From Neotamlana nanhaiensis (lineage in GTDB: Bacteria > Bacteroidota > Bacteroidia > Flavobacteriales > Flavobacteriaceae), in assembly GCF_000943555.1 (NCBI RefSeq), contig NZ_JTDV01000016.1, forward strand, positions 1 to 64,000: a DNA stretch of 64,000 bases, in the 5' to 3' direction. The notes under the pieces were generated by a model. It worked only from the letters and a program-made list of their open reading frames with translations. It did no database searches and was not told the origin of the DNA. Position 1 is the stretch's first letter; the number at the start of each line of letters is the position of its first letter. The position numbers and the translations under genes are program-made. Positions 37,316 through 47,184 of this stretch are shown piece by piece.

Positions 37316-38731
37316 TTATTCGGCTTCCCACTCGGTGTGGAAAATACCTTCCATATCTAAACGCTCGTATGTGTGCGAACCAAAGTAATCGCGTTGTGCT
37401 TGTATTAGGTTTAATGGTAATCTGCTTGATGTGTACGCATCAAAATAAGTTAGCGAATTTGATAATCCCGGAACAGGAATGCCACTTTTTGCAGCATAAG
37501 CCACTAAATTTCTAGCAGAATCGACGGTTGAAGTTACTTTTTCAACAAATGCAGGTGCTAATAATAAGTTTTTAAGCTCTGGGTTGTCGTTGTAAGCATC
37601 AGTAATATCAGCTAATAACGCGGCGCGAATAATACAACCTGCTCTCCAGATTTTGGCAATAACTGCGATGTCACAGCCGTAATCATATTCTTTAGAAGCA
37701 TCGGTTAATTGGTGCAAGCCTTGAGCATAAGTAACTATATAAGCAAAATACAGTGCTTCTTCGGCTAGTTTAATTAATTCTGCTTTATCAATGGCTTCTG
37801 GCGTTGGTTTTCCGTAAAGCTCATCAGCAATAATACGCTCATCTTTTAAAGCTGAAATTTCACGCATACTTACCGCAATATCAATGCTTGGTACAGGAAT
37901 ACCTAAGTCCATAGCATTTTGCGAGGTCCATTTTCCAGTGCCTTTTTGTTTGGCTTTATCAAGAATTTTATCAACTAAATCGCCTTCACCTTTATCATCT
38001 TTTTCGGTGAAAATATCAGCAGTAATTTCAACTAAAAACGATTGTAAGCGTCCTTCGTTCCATTCTGCATAGGTTTTATGAAGCTCTTCGTTTGTTAATC
38101 CGCCAGCTTTTTTAAGTAAATCGTAAATTTCACTGGTTAGTTGCATCAGGCCGTATTCAATGCCATTGTGAACCATTTTTACATAGTTTCCAGCAGATTT
38201 TCTTCCCATGTAAGCCACACAAGGCTCACCTTTATATTTTGCCGAAACAGCTTCAAAAATAGGTTGTACCACTTTATAAGCTTCAGCATCGCCACCAGGC
38301 ATAATACTTGGGCCTTTTCTAGCGCCTTTTGCACCACCAGAAACACCTGCACCAAAAAAGTGAATACCTTTTTCTTCTAAATACGCATCGCGTCTGTCGG
38401 TATCGGTGTAAAATGAGTTTCCACCATCAATAATAATGTCGCCTTTATCAAGATGCGGAATTAAACTTTCAATAACAATATCTACAATTTTTCCAGCAGG
38501 AACTAAAAGCATGATTTTTCGTGGTACGCTTAATGCATCAACAAAGGTTTTTAAATCGGTTGAAGCATTTACTTTTTGAGCATTGCCACCTTCTTCAATT
38601 AAAGCATCTACTTTTTCTTGGTCTGTATCGTGCCCAAAAGCCGTAAAGTTGTTGTCGGAAACATTTAATATAAAATTACGCCCCATTACGCCAAGGCCAA
38701 CTAATCCAAAATCATATTTTTTGTCACTCAT
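37316..38731 (-). CDS. gnd: 6-phosphogluconate dehydrogenase, decarboxylating
   Basis: A 471-residue enzyme that oxidises 6-phosphogluconate to ribulose 5-phosphate and CO2, making NADPH. The Rossmann start GLVGLGVMGRNFILN, the substrate segment GGNSFYTDTDRRD, the family signature around GVSGGAKGARKGPSIMPGG, and the catalytic KMVHNGIEYG lysine are present. Length is standard for the dimeric long form. It is divergent from zwf-pgl, so the whole oxidative pentose phosphate branch is encoded in one locus. Confidence 0.97.
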   Translation of the reverse strand: MSDKKYDFGLVGLGVMGRNFILNVSDNNFTAFGHDTDQEKVDALIEEGGNAQKVNASTDLKTFVDALSVPRKIMLLVPAGKIVDIVIESLIPHLDKGDIIIDGGNSFYTDTDRRDAYLEEKGIHFFGAGVSGGAKGARKGPSIMPGGDAEAYKVVQPIFEAVSAKYKGEPCVAYMGRKSAGNYVKMVHNGIEYGLMQLTSEIYDLLKKAGGLTNEELHKTYAEWNEGRLQSFLVEITADIFTEKDDKGEGDLVDKILDKAKQKGTGKWTSQNAMDLGIPVPSIDIAVSMREISALKDERIIADELYGKPTPEAIDKAELIKLAEEALYFAYIVTYAQGLHQLTDASKEYDYGCDIAVIAKIWRAGCIIRAALLADITDAYNDNPELKNLLLAPAFVEKVTSTVDSARNLVAYAAKSGIPVPGLSNSLTYFDAYTSSRLPLNLIQAQRDYFGSHTYERLDMEGIFHTEWEAE

Positions 38732-38901
38732 AATTAGTAGTTAAATTGTTTTGTAAAAATCGGCAAAAACCTTTATGTGCTTAGAAAGATAGTGTATCTT
38801 AGTTGCCGAGAAAATATCTATTCAAAAGTAAAATAAAATATTTAGTTATCCATTAAAAATGGAGCTTAAAAACGTTACTTTCAAAAAATTATTTAATACT
38901 T

Positions 38902-40458
38902 ATGAAATCTATAGACAGGCAGATGCTAATTATTTTTGGAGCATCGGGCGATTTAACTAAACGTAAATTAATTCCAGCATTATACGAGCTTCATAAAGGC
39001 AACTTTTTACCTAAAAACTTTGTGGTTTTGGGAACGAGTAGAAGCGATTTAACCGACGACGATTTTAGAAATCGCGTGGTTTTTAATAGTGAATTTTTAA
39101 AGGATGAATCTGAACATGCCGAAGCAACTAAAGCAGAGTTTGCAAAAAAACTATTTTATAAAGATTTAGGTGATGGCTACGATACCGATTTTACACCGCT
39201 TAAAGAAAAAATACACGTTTTAAATGATGAGTTTAAAATAAACCACAATTTTGTATTTTACTTTTCGTTGCCACCAAGTATTTACGAAACGGTTGCGAAA
39301 AATTTAGCTGCAGTAGATTTAAGTGTTGAAGGTGTGGGCTGGAAACGTTTAATTGTTGAAAAACCTTTTGGTTACAGTCTAGAAACTGCAAAAGAACTTA
39401 ATAAAGGGTTACAAAAATACTTTAGAGAATCGCAGATTTACCGCATAGACCATTATTTAGGTAAAGAAACGGTACAAAACCTATTGGTGACACGTTTCTC
39501 GAATACCATTTTTGAGCCGCTTTGGAACCGAAATTACATTCGCCATATAGAAATTACAAATGCTGAAAGTGTTGGTGTGGGCAATCGCGGTGGGTATTAC
39601 GACAAATCTGGAGCGCTGCGCGATATGTTTCAAAACCATTTAATGCAAATTGTGTCTATTGTGGCTATGGAACCGCCTATTAGCGACGACCCTGAAGAAA
39701 TTCGTAACGAAAAGGTAAAAGCTTTAAAGGCGTTGCGTATTATGGAGGATGATGAAACCATATTCGATCATACGATAAAAGGACAATACACATCGGCTGT
39801 AATAAATGGTGAAATCGTAAAAGGATATCGTCAAGAAGAAGGTGTTGCGCCAGATTCTATTACCGAAACCTTTGCTGCTATTAAGTTTTATATTGATAAT
39901 TGGCGCTGGAAAGATGTACCTTTTTATGTGCGAACAGCTAAACGTATGCCAACCAAGGTTACCGAAATAGTGATTCATTTTAAACCGTCGCATCACCATA
40001 TTTTTAAAGATCAAGATTTTGATACTGATAATAAATTGGTAATACGTATTCAGCCAGATGAAGGTATTTTAATAAAATTTGGAGTAAAAGTACCAGGACA
40101 AGGCTTTAATGTAGAGCGTGCTAATATGGATTTTTATTATTCCGATTTAGATGAAGGCAACAATATAATGGAAGCTTACGAACGTTTACTTCTTGATGCC
40201 ATGCAAGGTGATGCTACGCTTTATGCGCGTGCTGATGAGGTTGAAGCAGCATGGGCTTTTGTTGATCCTATTTTAAAGTATTGGAATGAGAGCAAATCGG
40301 CTACAGTACATGGTTATTCTGCAGGTGTTTGGGGACCTTTACATGCAGACGACTTAATTGAAGGTCGTGGTTTTTGGCGTAACCCAAGTAAGAATTTAGC
40401 AGACGAACCTAGCTATTGTGTTTTAAATATTAAGAAAAATGGAAAGAAAAATATATAA
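38902..40458 (+). CDS. zwf: glucose-6-phosphate 1-dehydrogenase
   Basis: A 518-residue enzyme for the first step of the oxidative pentose phosphate pathway. It shows the nucleotide-binding motif FGASGDLTKRKL (about 12-23), the substrate site RIDHYLGKE (about 180-188) and the EKPFG motif (about 152-156). The gene overlaps pgl by 20 bp. The 170-bp gap to divergent gnd should hold promoters for both, but no full TAnnTTTG is clear there. Confidence 0.97.
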   Translation: MKSIDRQMLIIFGASGDLTKRKLIPALYELHKGNFLPKNFVVLGTSRSDLTDDDFRNRVVFNSEFLKDESEHAEATKAEFAKKLFYKDLGDGYDTDFTPLKEKIHVLNDEFKINHNFVFYFSLPPSIYETVAKNLAAVDLSVEGVGWKRLIVEKPFGYSLETAKELNKGLQKYFRESQIYRIDHYLGKETVQNLLVTRFSNTIFEPLWNRNYIRHIEITNAESVGVGNRGGYYDKSGALRDMFQNHLMQIVSIVAMEPPISDDPEEIRNEKVKALKALRIMEDDETIFDHTIKGQYTSAVINGEIVKGYRQEEGVAPDSITETFAAIKFYIDNWRWKDVPFYVRTAKRMPTKVTEIVIHFKPSHHHIFKDQDFDTDNKLVIRIQPDEGILIKFGVKVPGQGFNVERANMDFYYSDLDEGNNIMEAYERLLLDAMQGDATLYARADEVEAAWAFVDPILKYWNESKSATVHGYSAGVWGPLHADDLIEGRGFWRNPSKNLADEPSYCVLNIKKNGKKNI

Positions 40459-41146
40459 AGATAAAGCTGAAGTTTCTAAATACTTCGCACTGTATTTAAA
40501 GGAACTTATAAAAACTAATGAAAAAGTAACCATTGCGCTTTCGGGCGGCAGTACACCAAAAGTTATTTTTGATTATATAGCTGAAAATTTTAATGATTTA
40601 GATTGGAGCAAAGTGCTTTTATATTGGGGTGATGAGCGTTGTGTGCCGCCAACCGATAGCGAAAGCAATTATAAAATGACAGTCGATCATTTAATTTCTA
40701 AAATTGATATTCCTGAAGCTAATATTTTTAGAGTTTTAGGTGAAGATACGCCAGCAGACGAAGCCGTGCGCTACTCGCAAGTTTTAAACGATACGCTAGA
40801 AACAGAAAATGATATACCGCAATTCGATTTAGTCATTCTTGGAATGGGCGACGATGGACATACAGCTTCTATTTTCCCGCATGAAATTGATCTTTGGGAT
40901 GCTAGTGAAAACTGTGTTGTTGCAATTCATCCAGATTCAGGGCAACGTCGCGTATCGATTACAGGAAAGATTATAAATAACGCGAAACAAGTGGCATTTT
41001 TAGTAACGGGCGCTAATAAAGCCGAAAAAGTTGATGAGATTTTTAATCAATCGGAAGCAGCGAAAGATTATCCAGCGGCTTTAGTAAATCCAACTTCAGG
41101 AAATTTATATTGGTTTCTTGATGAAGATGCTGCCAAAAAATTGTAG
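40439..41146 (+). CDS. pgl: 6-phosphogluconolactonase
   Basis: A 235-residue DevB-type lactonase that hydrolyses 6-phosphogluconolactone. The family motifs ALSGGSTPK (about 31-39), WGDERCVPPTDSESNY (about 65-80) and LGMGDDGHTASIFP (about 138-151) are all visible. Its start lies inside the end of zwf, so the two are translated in tandem; with gnd this completes the path to ribulose 5-phosphate. Confidence 0.97.
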   Translation: MERKIYKDKAEVSKYFALYLKELIKTNEKVTIALSGGSTPKVIFDYIAENFNDLDWSKVLLYWGDERCVPPTDSESNYKMTVDHLISKIDIPEANIFRVLGEDTPADEAVRYSQVLNDTLETENDIPQFDLVILGMGDDGHTASIFPHEIDLWDASENCVVAIHPDSGQRRVSITGKIINNAKQVAFLVTGANKAEKVDEIFNQSEAAKDYPAALVNPTSGNLYWFLDEDAAKKL

Positions 41147-41540
41147 ACTGAGTTTCTGTTGTAAGAATTAATATGAGTTCAACATAAACTCATAAAGAAC
41201 TGTTCAAATAAGAATCTGTAAACTAAAATAAAATGGCGTGTCACCCTGAACTCGTTTCAGGGTCTCATAGCAACAAGTTGATTTTTAGATGATGTGATTT
41301 GAGATGCTGAAACAAGTTCAGCATGACAGAATAGAGGTGAAATAATCGGTAGCTACAATCCAATAGCTTTGAAACAGCTTTATCTTAATTTGGTTTCGAC
41401 TGCGCTTAACGCAACTATGGATGGTTACGTGGTTTGGTTGCGATTTAACAAAGAAACCAAAGGAAAATCCAACGGATTTTCCGATTAGAAACAGATCAAG
41501 CAGCTATTTCTAGACATTGTTATGTTGTCGTTTTTATTTT
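41147..41540. other. 394-bp gap with dispersed palindromes
   Basis: No gene is found between pgl and the convergent secreted-protein gene. The stretch contains the paired REP-like element at 41239-41328 and further repeat debris (TTTCGACTGCGC at about 41394, and the palindrome AAAATCCAACGGATTTT at about 41463-41479). Confidence 0.6.
41239..41328. repeat. paired REP-like palindromes (BIME-like)
   Basis: Two palindromes in inverted order: CCCTGAACTCGTTTCAGGG near the left end and GCTGAAACAAGTTCAGC near the right end, with outer ends TGTCA and TGACA. The cores match those at 6655 and 28299. Variation in the arms keeps pairing (CCC/GGG, GC/GC), which supports selection for the hairpin. Confidence 0.7.
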
Positions 41541-42197
41541 TTAATGCACTCCAATTCCGTCAAACATTAGCAGACTAATAGCAGTGTCTTTGTGTTTTTT
41601 TCCTTCGTAAACTTGCGTAATCTCAAATTTCAGTTTTGTTTCTCTATTAGCTGGAAATTTTATTTCTCCGATGTCAATTGTTTGAATTTCGAATGAATCC
41701 AAAAGGTCTAGAATCGCATAAGGTTTATCGTTTAAATAAACTTTAAGTTGTTTAATTCGAGAATTGTTTTCCCAAATCTGTTTATTTTTTTTGTAACCGT
41801 TTGCTAGTAAAATTCGATTAATACCTAAACCACCTTTATATCCTTTTATTTCGTTAAAGTCAAAACAATATTCAATAAATTCTCCAACCCCAAAATCAGG
41901 TTTTCCCTCAATCCAAGCTGTGTTTTTGTTAAAATCATGAGCATTTTTCGGTGAGTAATTTATTTCGTTATTTTCTTTCAATTCAGATGAAGCGTTAATC
42001 GATTTTACAGAACCACCACAATACCAACTGCAACCTTTCAAAAAGATTAGTTCTCCTATAGGTTTGTCAGGTGCTTCATAATCTTCATAGTCAAAAAATT
42101 CAGAATCTGTTCTTTGAACTGCTTGGATTGTTTTCAATTCTTGCGAAAACAAGATTGAACTAAAGGTTAGAAAAAATATCGTTAATTTAAGTTTCAT
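41541..42197 (-). CDS. secreted protein with discoidin/NADase-type carbohydrate-binding-like domain
   Basis: A 218-residue protein from the ATG at 42195-42197, which starts a signal peptide (MKLKLTIFFLTFSSILFSQ); the longer frame has no signal. The rest reads as an F5/8 type C (discoidin-like) beta-sandwich of the NADase-associated kind: ASSELKENNEINYSPKNAHDFNKNTAWIEGKPDFGVGEFIEYCFD, abbreviated here by its key points A-S-S-E-L, D-x-N-x-x-T-A-W-I-E-G, G-x-G-E-x-I, and the later INRILLANGY and LKVYLNDKP. No catalytic domain is attached. It probably binds a surface ligand. Confidence 0.75.
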   Translation of the reverse strand: MKLKLTIFFLTFSSILFSQELKTIQAVQRTDSEFFDYEDYEAPDKPIGELIFLKGCSWYCGGSVKSINASSELKENNEINYSPKNAHDFNKNTAWIEGKPDFGVGEFIEYCFDFNEIKGYKGGLGINRILLANGYKKNKQIWENNSRIKQLKVYLNDKPYAILDLLDSFEIQTIDIGEIKFPANRETKLKFEITQVYEGKKHKDTAISLLMFDGIGVH

Positions 42198-42262
42198 ATC
42201 GTTTTTCTCGAATACACCACAAGTTGACATAAGATTTAAAAAGTTCTGGTAATCAAAATGTA

Positions 42263-42400
42263 TTAACCGCACCCACAATTTTGGTTACCACAACTTTTGG
42301 AGTCTTTCTTTTTAGGTTTCCAGAAAAACTTTCTAACTAAAAAAACGACAGCAAAAGCAACGGTAATGGTAACGAGCATGTTTTGTATTATCGAGTTCAT
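42263..42400 (-). CDS. FeoB-associated Cys-rich membrane protein
   Basis: A 45-residue protein with one membrane helix (NMLVTITVAFAVVFLVRKFFW) and a short tail ending SKSCGNQNCGCG. This is the layout of the FeoB-associated Cys-rich family. It starts 27 bp after the feoB stop, third in the feoA-feoB operon. The cysteines may handle iron at the cytoplasmic side of FeoB, which is inferred from position. Confidence 0.88.
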   Translation of the reverse strand: MNSIIQNMLVTITVAFAVVFLVRKFFWKPKKKDSKSCGNQNCGCG

Positions 42401-42427
42401 AGTGCTTCAGTCGTAGTTACATCCAAA

Positions 42428-44530
42428 TCATTTCAAAAATTGATAGGCTATTAAAGCTACAATATAGGCTAATCCGCTCATTGCACCTAATTGTATTAAT
42501 GGCCACTTCCAACTATTAGTTTCACGTTTCACAATAGCCAAAGTACTCATGCATTGCATTGCGAACGCATAAAATAATAATAAAGAAATGCCAGATGCTA
42601 AAGTAAACACTTTGGTGCCGTTGTTGTGTGTTTCGACAGCCATTTTACTTTTTATCGTGTCTTCATCTTCATTATCATTGGCGCTTCCTACGCTGTAAAT
42701 AGTGGCTAAGGTACCCACAAAAACCTCCCGTGCAGCAAACGATGTTACTAAACCAATACCAATTTTCCAATCGTAACCCAACGGACGAATAGCTGGCTCA
42801 ATCGCTTTTCCAATAATGCCAATATAGCTCGATTCTAGCTTAAACGAAGCTACTTTATCGTCTAATTCGGTTTCATCTAAATTTGGATATTCCGTTTTTA
42901 CAATGTTTTCAGCGTTATTAAAATTCTCACCAGGACCATAAGAAGCTAAAAACCATAAAATAATAGAAATAGCTAGAATAATTTTACCAGCTTCAAGTAC
43001 AAAAGTCTTTGTTTTTTCTAAAACGGTTATCGCTACGTTTTTAAATAATGGCACTTTGTAACTTGGCATTTCTATAACAAAATAGCTTTTGCTTTTAATC
43101 TTTAATATTTTGTTTAAAATATACGCCGACACTATCGCGGTTAAAAACCCAATAATGTAAAGTCCCATTAAGGTTAGCGCTTTATAGCTCATACCTAAGA
43201 ACGAACCTTCTGGAATTACCAGAGCAATAATAATAACGTAAACCGGTAAACGCGCCGAACAAGTAGTAAACGGTGTAACTAGAATGGTAATAAGGCGTTC
43301 TTTCCAGTTTTCAATATTTCTTGCGGCCATAACGGCAGGAATTGCACAGGCATTACCAGAAATTAGTGGCACAACACTTTTTCCGCTTAGTCCAAAACGT
43401 TTCATTAGGTTGTCCATTAAAAACACCACGCGACTCATATAACCGCTTTCTTCAAGCAGTGCAATAAACAAAAATAGAAATGCAATGGGCGGAATAAAGA
43501 CCATAACGCCACCAACACCAGCAATAATACCATCGGATAATAAGTTGGTAAACGCACCGGCGGGCAGGGTGTTTTTAACCCAATCGGCTAAACTTGCAAA
43601 GGCTTCATCAATTAAATCTGTTGGCGGACCAGCCCATTCGTAAACCGCTTGAAACATTAAAAATAAAATCACAAAAAATATGGCGTAACCCCAAACTTTG
43701 TGGGTTAATATTCTGTCGAGTTTTATTCTTAAATCGGTAGCAGTACTTAAATCTACAGTTAAACCTTTTTTAAGCACATTATTTATAAACTGATAGCGCT
43801 TTATGGTTTCCTTTTGCTGTAGTTTTTTTAAATCGGCTTCACTTTTAGTTTTAAAATCTTCAACCTGATTAAAAGTATCGCGCTCAATTTTGCCAAAATT
43901 AACATCTTGAGTAATCACTAACCACAACTTGTAGGGCAGTTGATTTTTAAAGGCATCACTTAAACGCTTAAAATAATCAGGATCTATGTCGCTCACATTC
44001 AAGCAGGGTTCTGTGTTTAAGCTTTGGTAGTCTTCAATAAGCGCTTTTAAATTATCAATCCCCGTTTTTTTACGCGTACTGATAAGCGCTATTTTGGTAT
44101 TTAGCTCTTTTTCAAGCGCATTAATATCTAACGAAATTCCTTTTTTCTCCATTCTATCGGCCATATTAATGACTAAAATGGTCGGGATTTCTAAGTTTTT
44201 AATTTGGGTGTAGATTAGTAGATTACGTTTCAAATTTTCAACATCGGCAACCACAACAGCCACATCCGGAAAATCTTTGTCGTTTTTATTTAAAAGAAGT
44301 TCAATAACCACACTTTCATCCAACGACGATGCGTTAAGGCTGTAAGTACCAGGTAAATCAATAATATGAGCTTTGGTGCCGTTAGTAAGTTTGCAAGAAC
44401 CTTCTTTTTTTTCAACCGTAATACCAGGGTAATTTCCAACCTTTTGGTTTAATCCGGTAAGTGCATTAAATACTGAGGTTTTACCGGTATTTGGATTACC
44501 AATTAAAGCGACATTAATTTGTTTACTCAT
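42428..44530 (-). CDS. feoB: ferrous iron transporter B
   Basis: A 700-residue inner-membrane Fe(II) transporter with an N-terminal GTPase domain (G1 GNPNTGKTS at 11-19, G3 DLPGTY, G4 NMAD) and about ten membrane segments. The Gate motifs are recognisable (SGNACAIPAVMAARNIENW; FTTCSARLPVYVII), including the conserved Cys. It overlaps feoA by 8 bp. The region between the G domain and membrane (about 170-260) is helical, as in other FeoB proteins. Confidence 0.97.
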   Translation of the reverse strand: MSKQINVALIGNPNTGKTSVFNALTGLNQKVGNYPGITVEKKEGSCKLTNGTKAHIIDLPGTYSLNASSLDESVVIELLLNKNDKDFPDVAVVVADVENLKRNLLIYTQIKNLEIPTILVINMADRMEKKGISLDINALEKELNTKIALISTRKKTGIDNLKALIEDYQSLNTEPCLNVSDIDPDYFKRLSDAFKNQLPYKLWLVITQDVNFGKIERDTFNQVEDFKTKSEADLKKLQQKETIKRYQFINNVLKKGLTVDLSTATDLRIKLDRILTHKVWGYAIFFVILFLMFQAVYEWAGPPTDLIDEAFASLADWVKNTLPAGAFTNLLSDGIIAGVGGVMVFIPPIAFLFLFIALLEESGYMSRVVFLMDNLMKRFGLSGKSVVPLISGNACAIPAVMAARNIENWKERLITILVTPFTTCSARLPVYVIIIALVIPEGSFLGMSYKALTLMGLYIIGFLTAIVSAYILNKILKIKSKSYFVIEMPSYKVPLFKNVAITVLEKTKTFVLEAGKIILAISIILWFLASYGPGENFNNAENIVKTEYPNLDETELDDKVASFKLESSYIGIIGKAIEPAIRPLGYDWKIGIGLVTSFAAREVFVGTLATIYSVGSANDNEDEDTIKSKMAVETHNNGTKVFTLASGISLLLFYAFAMQCMSTLAIVKRETNSWKWPLIQLGAMSGLAYIVALIAYQFLK

Positions 44531-44759
44531 CTGCTATTTTTTCAATTAATACAAGAGTTGCAGTTTCTTTTCTAATAGCAAGATGCGCCCCATTTATGTT
44601 TAAGTACATAGGGTCTTTAAACGGTGCAAGCTGTACCAATTCTACGGTATTACCAGGTAAGCAGCCCATTTCTAAAAGTTTTAACGGAATAAGGTTAGAC
44701 GAAACATCTGTAATAACAGCGCGTTCGCCACGTTTTAAATGTGCTAAAGTGTATTGCAA
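44523..44759 (-). CDS. feoA: ferrous iron transport protein A
   Basis: A 78-residue SH3-like protein needed for full FeoB activity. Family features: TLAHLKRGERAVITDVSS, LKLLEMGCLPGNTVELVQLAPFKDP, and GAHLAIRKETATLVLIE. Its stop overlaps the feoB start. Upstream are a dispersed GC-rich repeat and the SCO1-like gene. Confidence 0.95.
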   Translation of the reverse strand: MQYTLAHLKRGERAVITDVSSNLIPLKLLEMGCLPGNTVELVQLAPFKDPMYLNINGAHLAIRKETATLVLIEKIADE

Positions 44760-44860
44760 ACTTATTTAGATTGATTTTAAAGAAGCAAAAATAATGTAAA
44801 AAAGCTTCAGGTTCAAAAGTTTCAGGTTTAAAGTTTTCTAAATAAAACAGGGTTTTTAAG

Positions 44861-44950
44861 GGCATTACCCAAAGGGTCGGGCTTTCCGCTAGTAGTTTTG
44901 GCTCGATGTGCGCCTCGCCAAAAGCTATCCGCTGCAATCCCTAATGCAAG
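44861..44950. repeat. GC-rich dispersed repeat, copy 2
   Basis: About 90 bp beginning GGGCATTACCC and ending AATCCCTAATGC, with inner block GGGTCGGGCTTTCCGCTA matching copy 1 at 23290. The paired ends differ from copy 1 in a compensated way (GCATTA/TAATGC against GCGTTA/TAACGC). Confidence 0.65.
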
Positions 44951-44956
44951 TAGCAG

Positions 44957-45631
44957 TTACTGTTTATATTCTTCCTTTAAAATGGCTATATCGTCTAGTA
45001 ATCGGTTAATCTCTTCTTTATCCGTGCCATCGTAAAACCCGCGAATTTGTCGTTTTTTATCAATAAGCATAAAGTTTTCGGTGTGTATCATATCAAACGG
45101 TCCTGCATCACCAAAATCTTTTACAGCCAAATAGCTCTTTCTGGCGAGTTCATAAATTTGTTTTTTATCGCCGGTAACCAAATTCCATTTTTTATCAATA
45201 ACACCTTTTCGTTTGGCGTAACGTTTTAATTGCGCGACCGAATCAATTTTTGGTGTTACGGTATGTGATAGTAGCATAACCTCATCATCATTAATAATTT
45301 CTTTCTGTATATCGCTCATATGGTCGGTCATAATGGGGCAAATCGTTTGGCAGGTGGTAAAAAAGAAATCGGCTACATAAATTTTATCCTTATAAGTCTC
45401 TTGGGTTATTGTGTCTCCATTCTGGTTAATAAGCTTAAAATTGGCAATTTTGTGGTATTTTCGTTGGTGTTGTATGGTGCTATCAACCAATTGCTCATCT
45501 ACCATAGCAGGCTGATAAATGTTTAAAGGCTGATAAACATTTAAAGTATTATAAATTAAAGCCAAAATAACTGCCGAAATTATTAAAAACACAATGGCAA
45601 ACTTCTTGTAGTCTTTAAAAAAGGTTAACAT
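44957..45631 (-). CDS. SCO1/SenC family copper chaperone-like protein
   Basis: A 224-residue protein anchored by one N-terminal membrane helix (FAIVFLIISAVILALIYN) with a thioredoxin-fold domain outside. The copper-binding site is C94-QTI-C98-P plus H183 (MIHTENF), all intact. SCO proteins deliver copper to the CuA site of cytochrome oxidase or act as thiol reductants. No oxidase gene is adjacent. Confidence 0.93.
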   Translation of the reverse strand: MLTFFKDYKKFAIVFLIISAVILALIYNTLNVYQPLNIYQPAMVDEQLVDSTIQHQRKYHKIANFKLINQNGDTITQETYKDKIYVADFFFTTCQTICPIMTDHMSDIQKEIINDDEVMLLSHTVTPKIDSVAQLKRYAKRKGVIDKKWNLVTGDKKQIYELARKSYLAVKDFGDAGPFDMIHTENFMLIDKKRQIRGFYDGTDKEEINRLLDDIAILKEEYKQ

Positions 45632-45753
45632 AAATCTAGAAATTTACACAAAAATACATTGAAAATTAGAGCTTAAAAATATATATGGGCTATAAATTAT
45701 TGTTAAATACCACTTCAAAAATTATTAAGCTTTTTAAAGTTGGTTTAAAAATG

Positions 45754-45761
45754 TACTTTTG
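45754..45761 (+). promoter_or_regulatory. -7 promoter element of rseP
   Basis: TACTTTTG, match to TAnnTTTG, 33 bases before the ATG at 45794. Confidence 0.45.
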
Positions 45762-45793
45762 TGCGATTCTAAAAAATTGATAGAAAACATACT

Positions 45794-47140
45794 ATGGAGT
45801 TTGTAATAAAAATTTCTCAGTTTTTACTGAGTTTGTCTTTGCTTATTGTTCTTCACGAATTAGGGCATTTTATACCAGCAAAGGCTTTTAAAACACGAGT
45901 AGAAAAATTTTACTTGTTTTTTGATGTAAAGTTCTCATTATTTAAGAAAAAAATAGGCGAAACCGTTTACGGTATTGGTTGGTTACCCCTTGGTGGTTAT
46001 GTGAAAATCTCGGGAATGATAGATGAAAGTATGGATACCGAACAAATGGCCAAAGAACCACAACCTTGGGAATTTCGCTCTAAACCTGCATGGCAACGTT
46101 TAATTATTATGCTTGGTGGTGTTACCGTAAATTTTTTATTAGCCATACTTATTTACATTGGTATGAGTTACTATTATGGCGATAGATTTTTACCAAACAA
46201 AAATGTTGTAGATGGGGTTTTAATTGAAAATACCGTTGCGAATAAAGCTGGTTTATATACAGGAGATAAAATTCTTGCTGTAGATGGTAAAACCATAAAT
46301 AATTTCTCCGAGATTTCAGAAAAGGTGTTATTTGGAAAAGAAATTAGCATTGAGCGCGATGGTGTAAAATCTACCGTAACGATGCCGGAGGATTTCTTGG
46401 CGCAGTTAATAGATTCTAAAGAAAAAGATTTTATAGATTTAAGAGAACCTTTTATTATCGTAGAAGTTCCAGATTCGTCGAGCAACAAAGTTAGCGGGTT
46501 ACAAAAAGGAGATATTGTAGTTGGATTAAATAATGTAAAAACTAAGTATGCCGATCAAGTTAAAAAGGCTTTAGAAACTTTTAAAGGTCAAGAGGTGACT
46601 GCAACCGTAAAGCGTAAAGAAACCGAAATAAACGTGCCTTTAAAAATAAACAATGAGGGCAAATTAGGATTGGTTTATGCTTCTGGTTCAACACCAAAAA
46701 CGTTAGAAACTCTTGGTTACTATAAATTCGAAACCAAGAAATACGGGTTCTTTGAGTCCTTTCCTGTAGGCTTAAATAAAGCTAAAGAAAAGATGGTGTC
46801 TTATTGGGATCAATTAAAAGCTATTTTTACACCAAGTACAGGAGCTTATAAAGGTGTTGGTGGTTTTAAAGCCATTTACGATATATTTCCTGAGTTTTGG
46901 AGCTGGCAAGTGTTTTGGAGTATTACAGCCTTTTTATCAATTATGTTAGGCGTTTTAAATCTATTACCAATTCCAGCACTTGATGGCGGACATGTTATGT
47001 TTTTACTTTATGAAATGATTTCAGGTAGAAAACCAGGTGATAAATTTATGGAATATGCCCAAATGGTTGGTTTTTTTATACTTATAGCACTCGTGTTGTT
47101 TGCCAACGGAAATGATATTTACAAGGCGCTGTTTAATTAA
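45794..47140 (+). CDS. rseP: RIP metalloprotease RseP
   Basis: A 448-residue inner-membrane site-2 protease that cuts membrane-spanning anti-sigma factors or signal peptides. The zinc site is H21-ELG-H25 at the first helix and the third ligand is in LPIPALDGGH near residue 396. Two PDZ-like domains lie between (near 115-190 with GLYTGDKILAVDGKTI, and near 210-290 with GLQKGDIVVGLNNV). It precedes tRNA-Asn by 100 bp. Confidence 0.95.
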   Translation: MEFVIKISQFLLSLSLLIVLHELGHFIPAKAFKTRVEKFYLFFDVKFSLFKKKIGETVYGIGWLPLGGYVKISGMIDESMDTEQMAKEPQPWEFRSKPAWQRLIIMLGGVTVNFLLAILIYIGMSYYYGDRFLPNKNVVDGVLIENTVANKAGLYTGDKILAVDGKTINNFSEISEKVLFGKEISIERDGVKSTVTMPEDFLAQLIDSKEKDFIDLREPFIIVEVPDSSSNKVSGLQKGDIVVGLNNVKTKYADQVKKALETFKGQEVTATVKRKETEINVPLKINNEGKLGLVYASGSTPKTLETLGYYKFETKKYGFFESFPVGLNKAKEKMVSYWDQLKAIFTPSTGAYKGVGGFKAIYDIFPEFWSWQVFWSITAFLSIMLGVLNLLPIPALDGGHVMFLLYEMISGRKPGDKFMEYAQMVGFFILIALVLFANGNDIYKALFN

Positions 47141-47184
47141 ATGTGCAAATAGAAAATTTTTTAAATAATTTTTTTGTTTAAGTT

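Noticed and set aside
42198-42278. Upstream start of the discoidin-like protein
   Set aside because: The signal peptide begins at the internal ATG at 42197.
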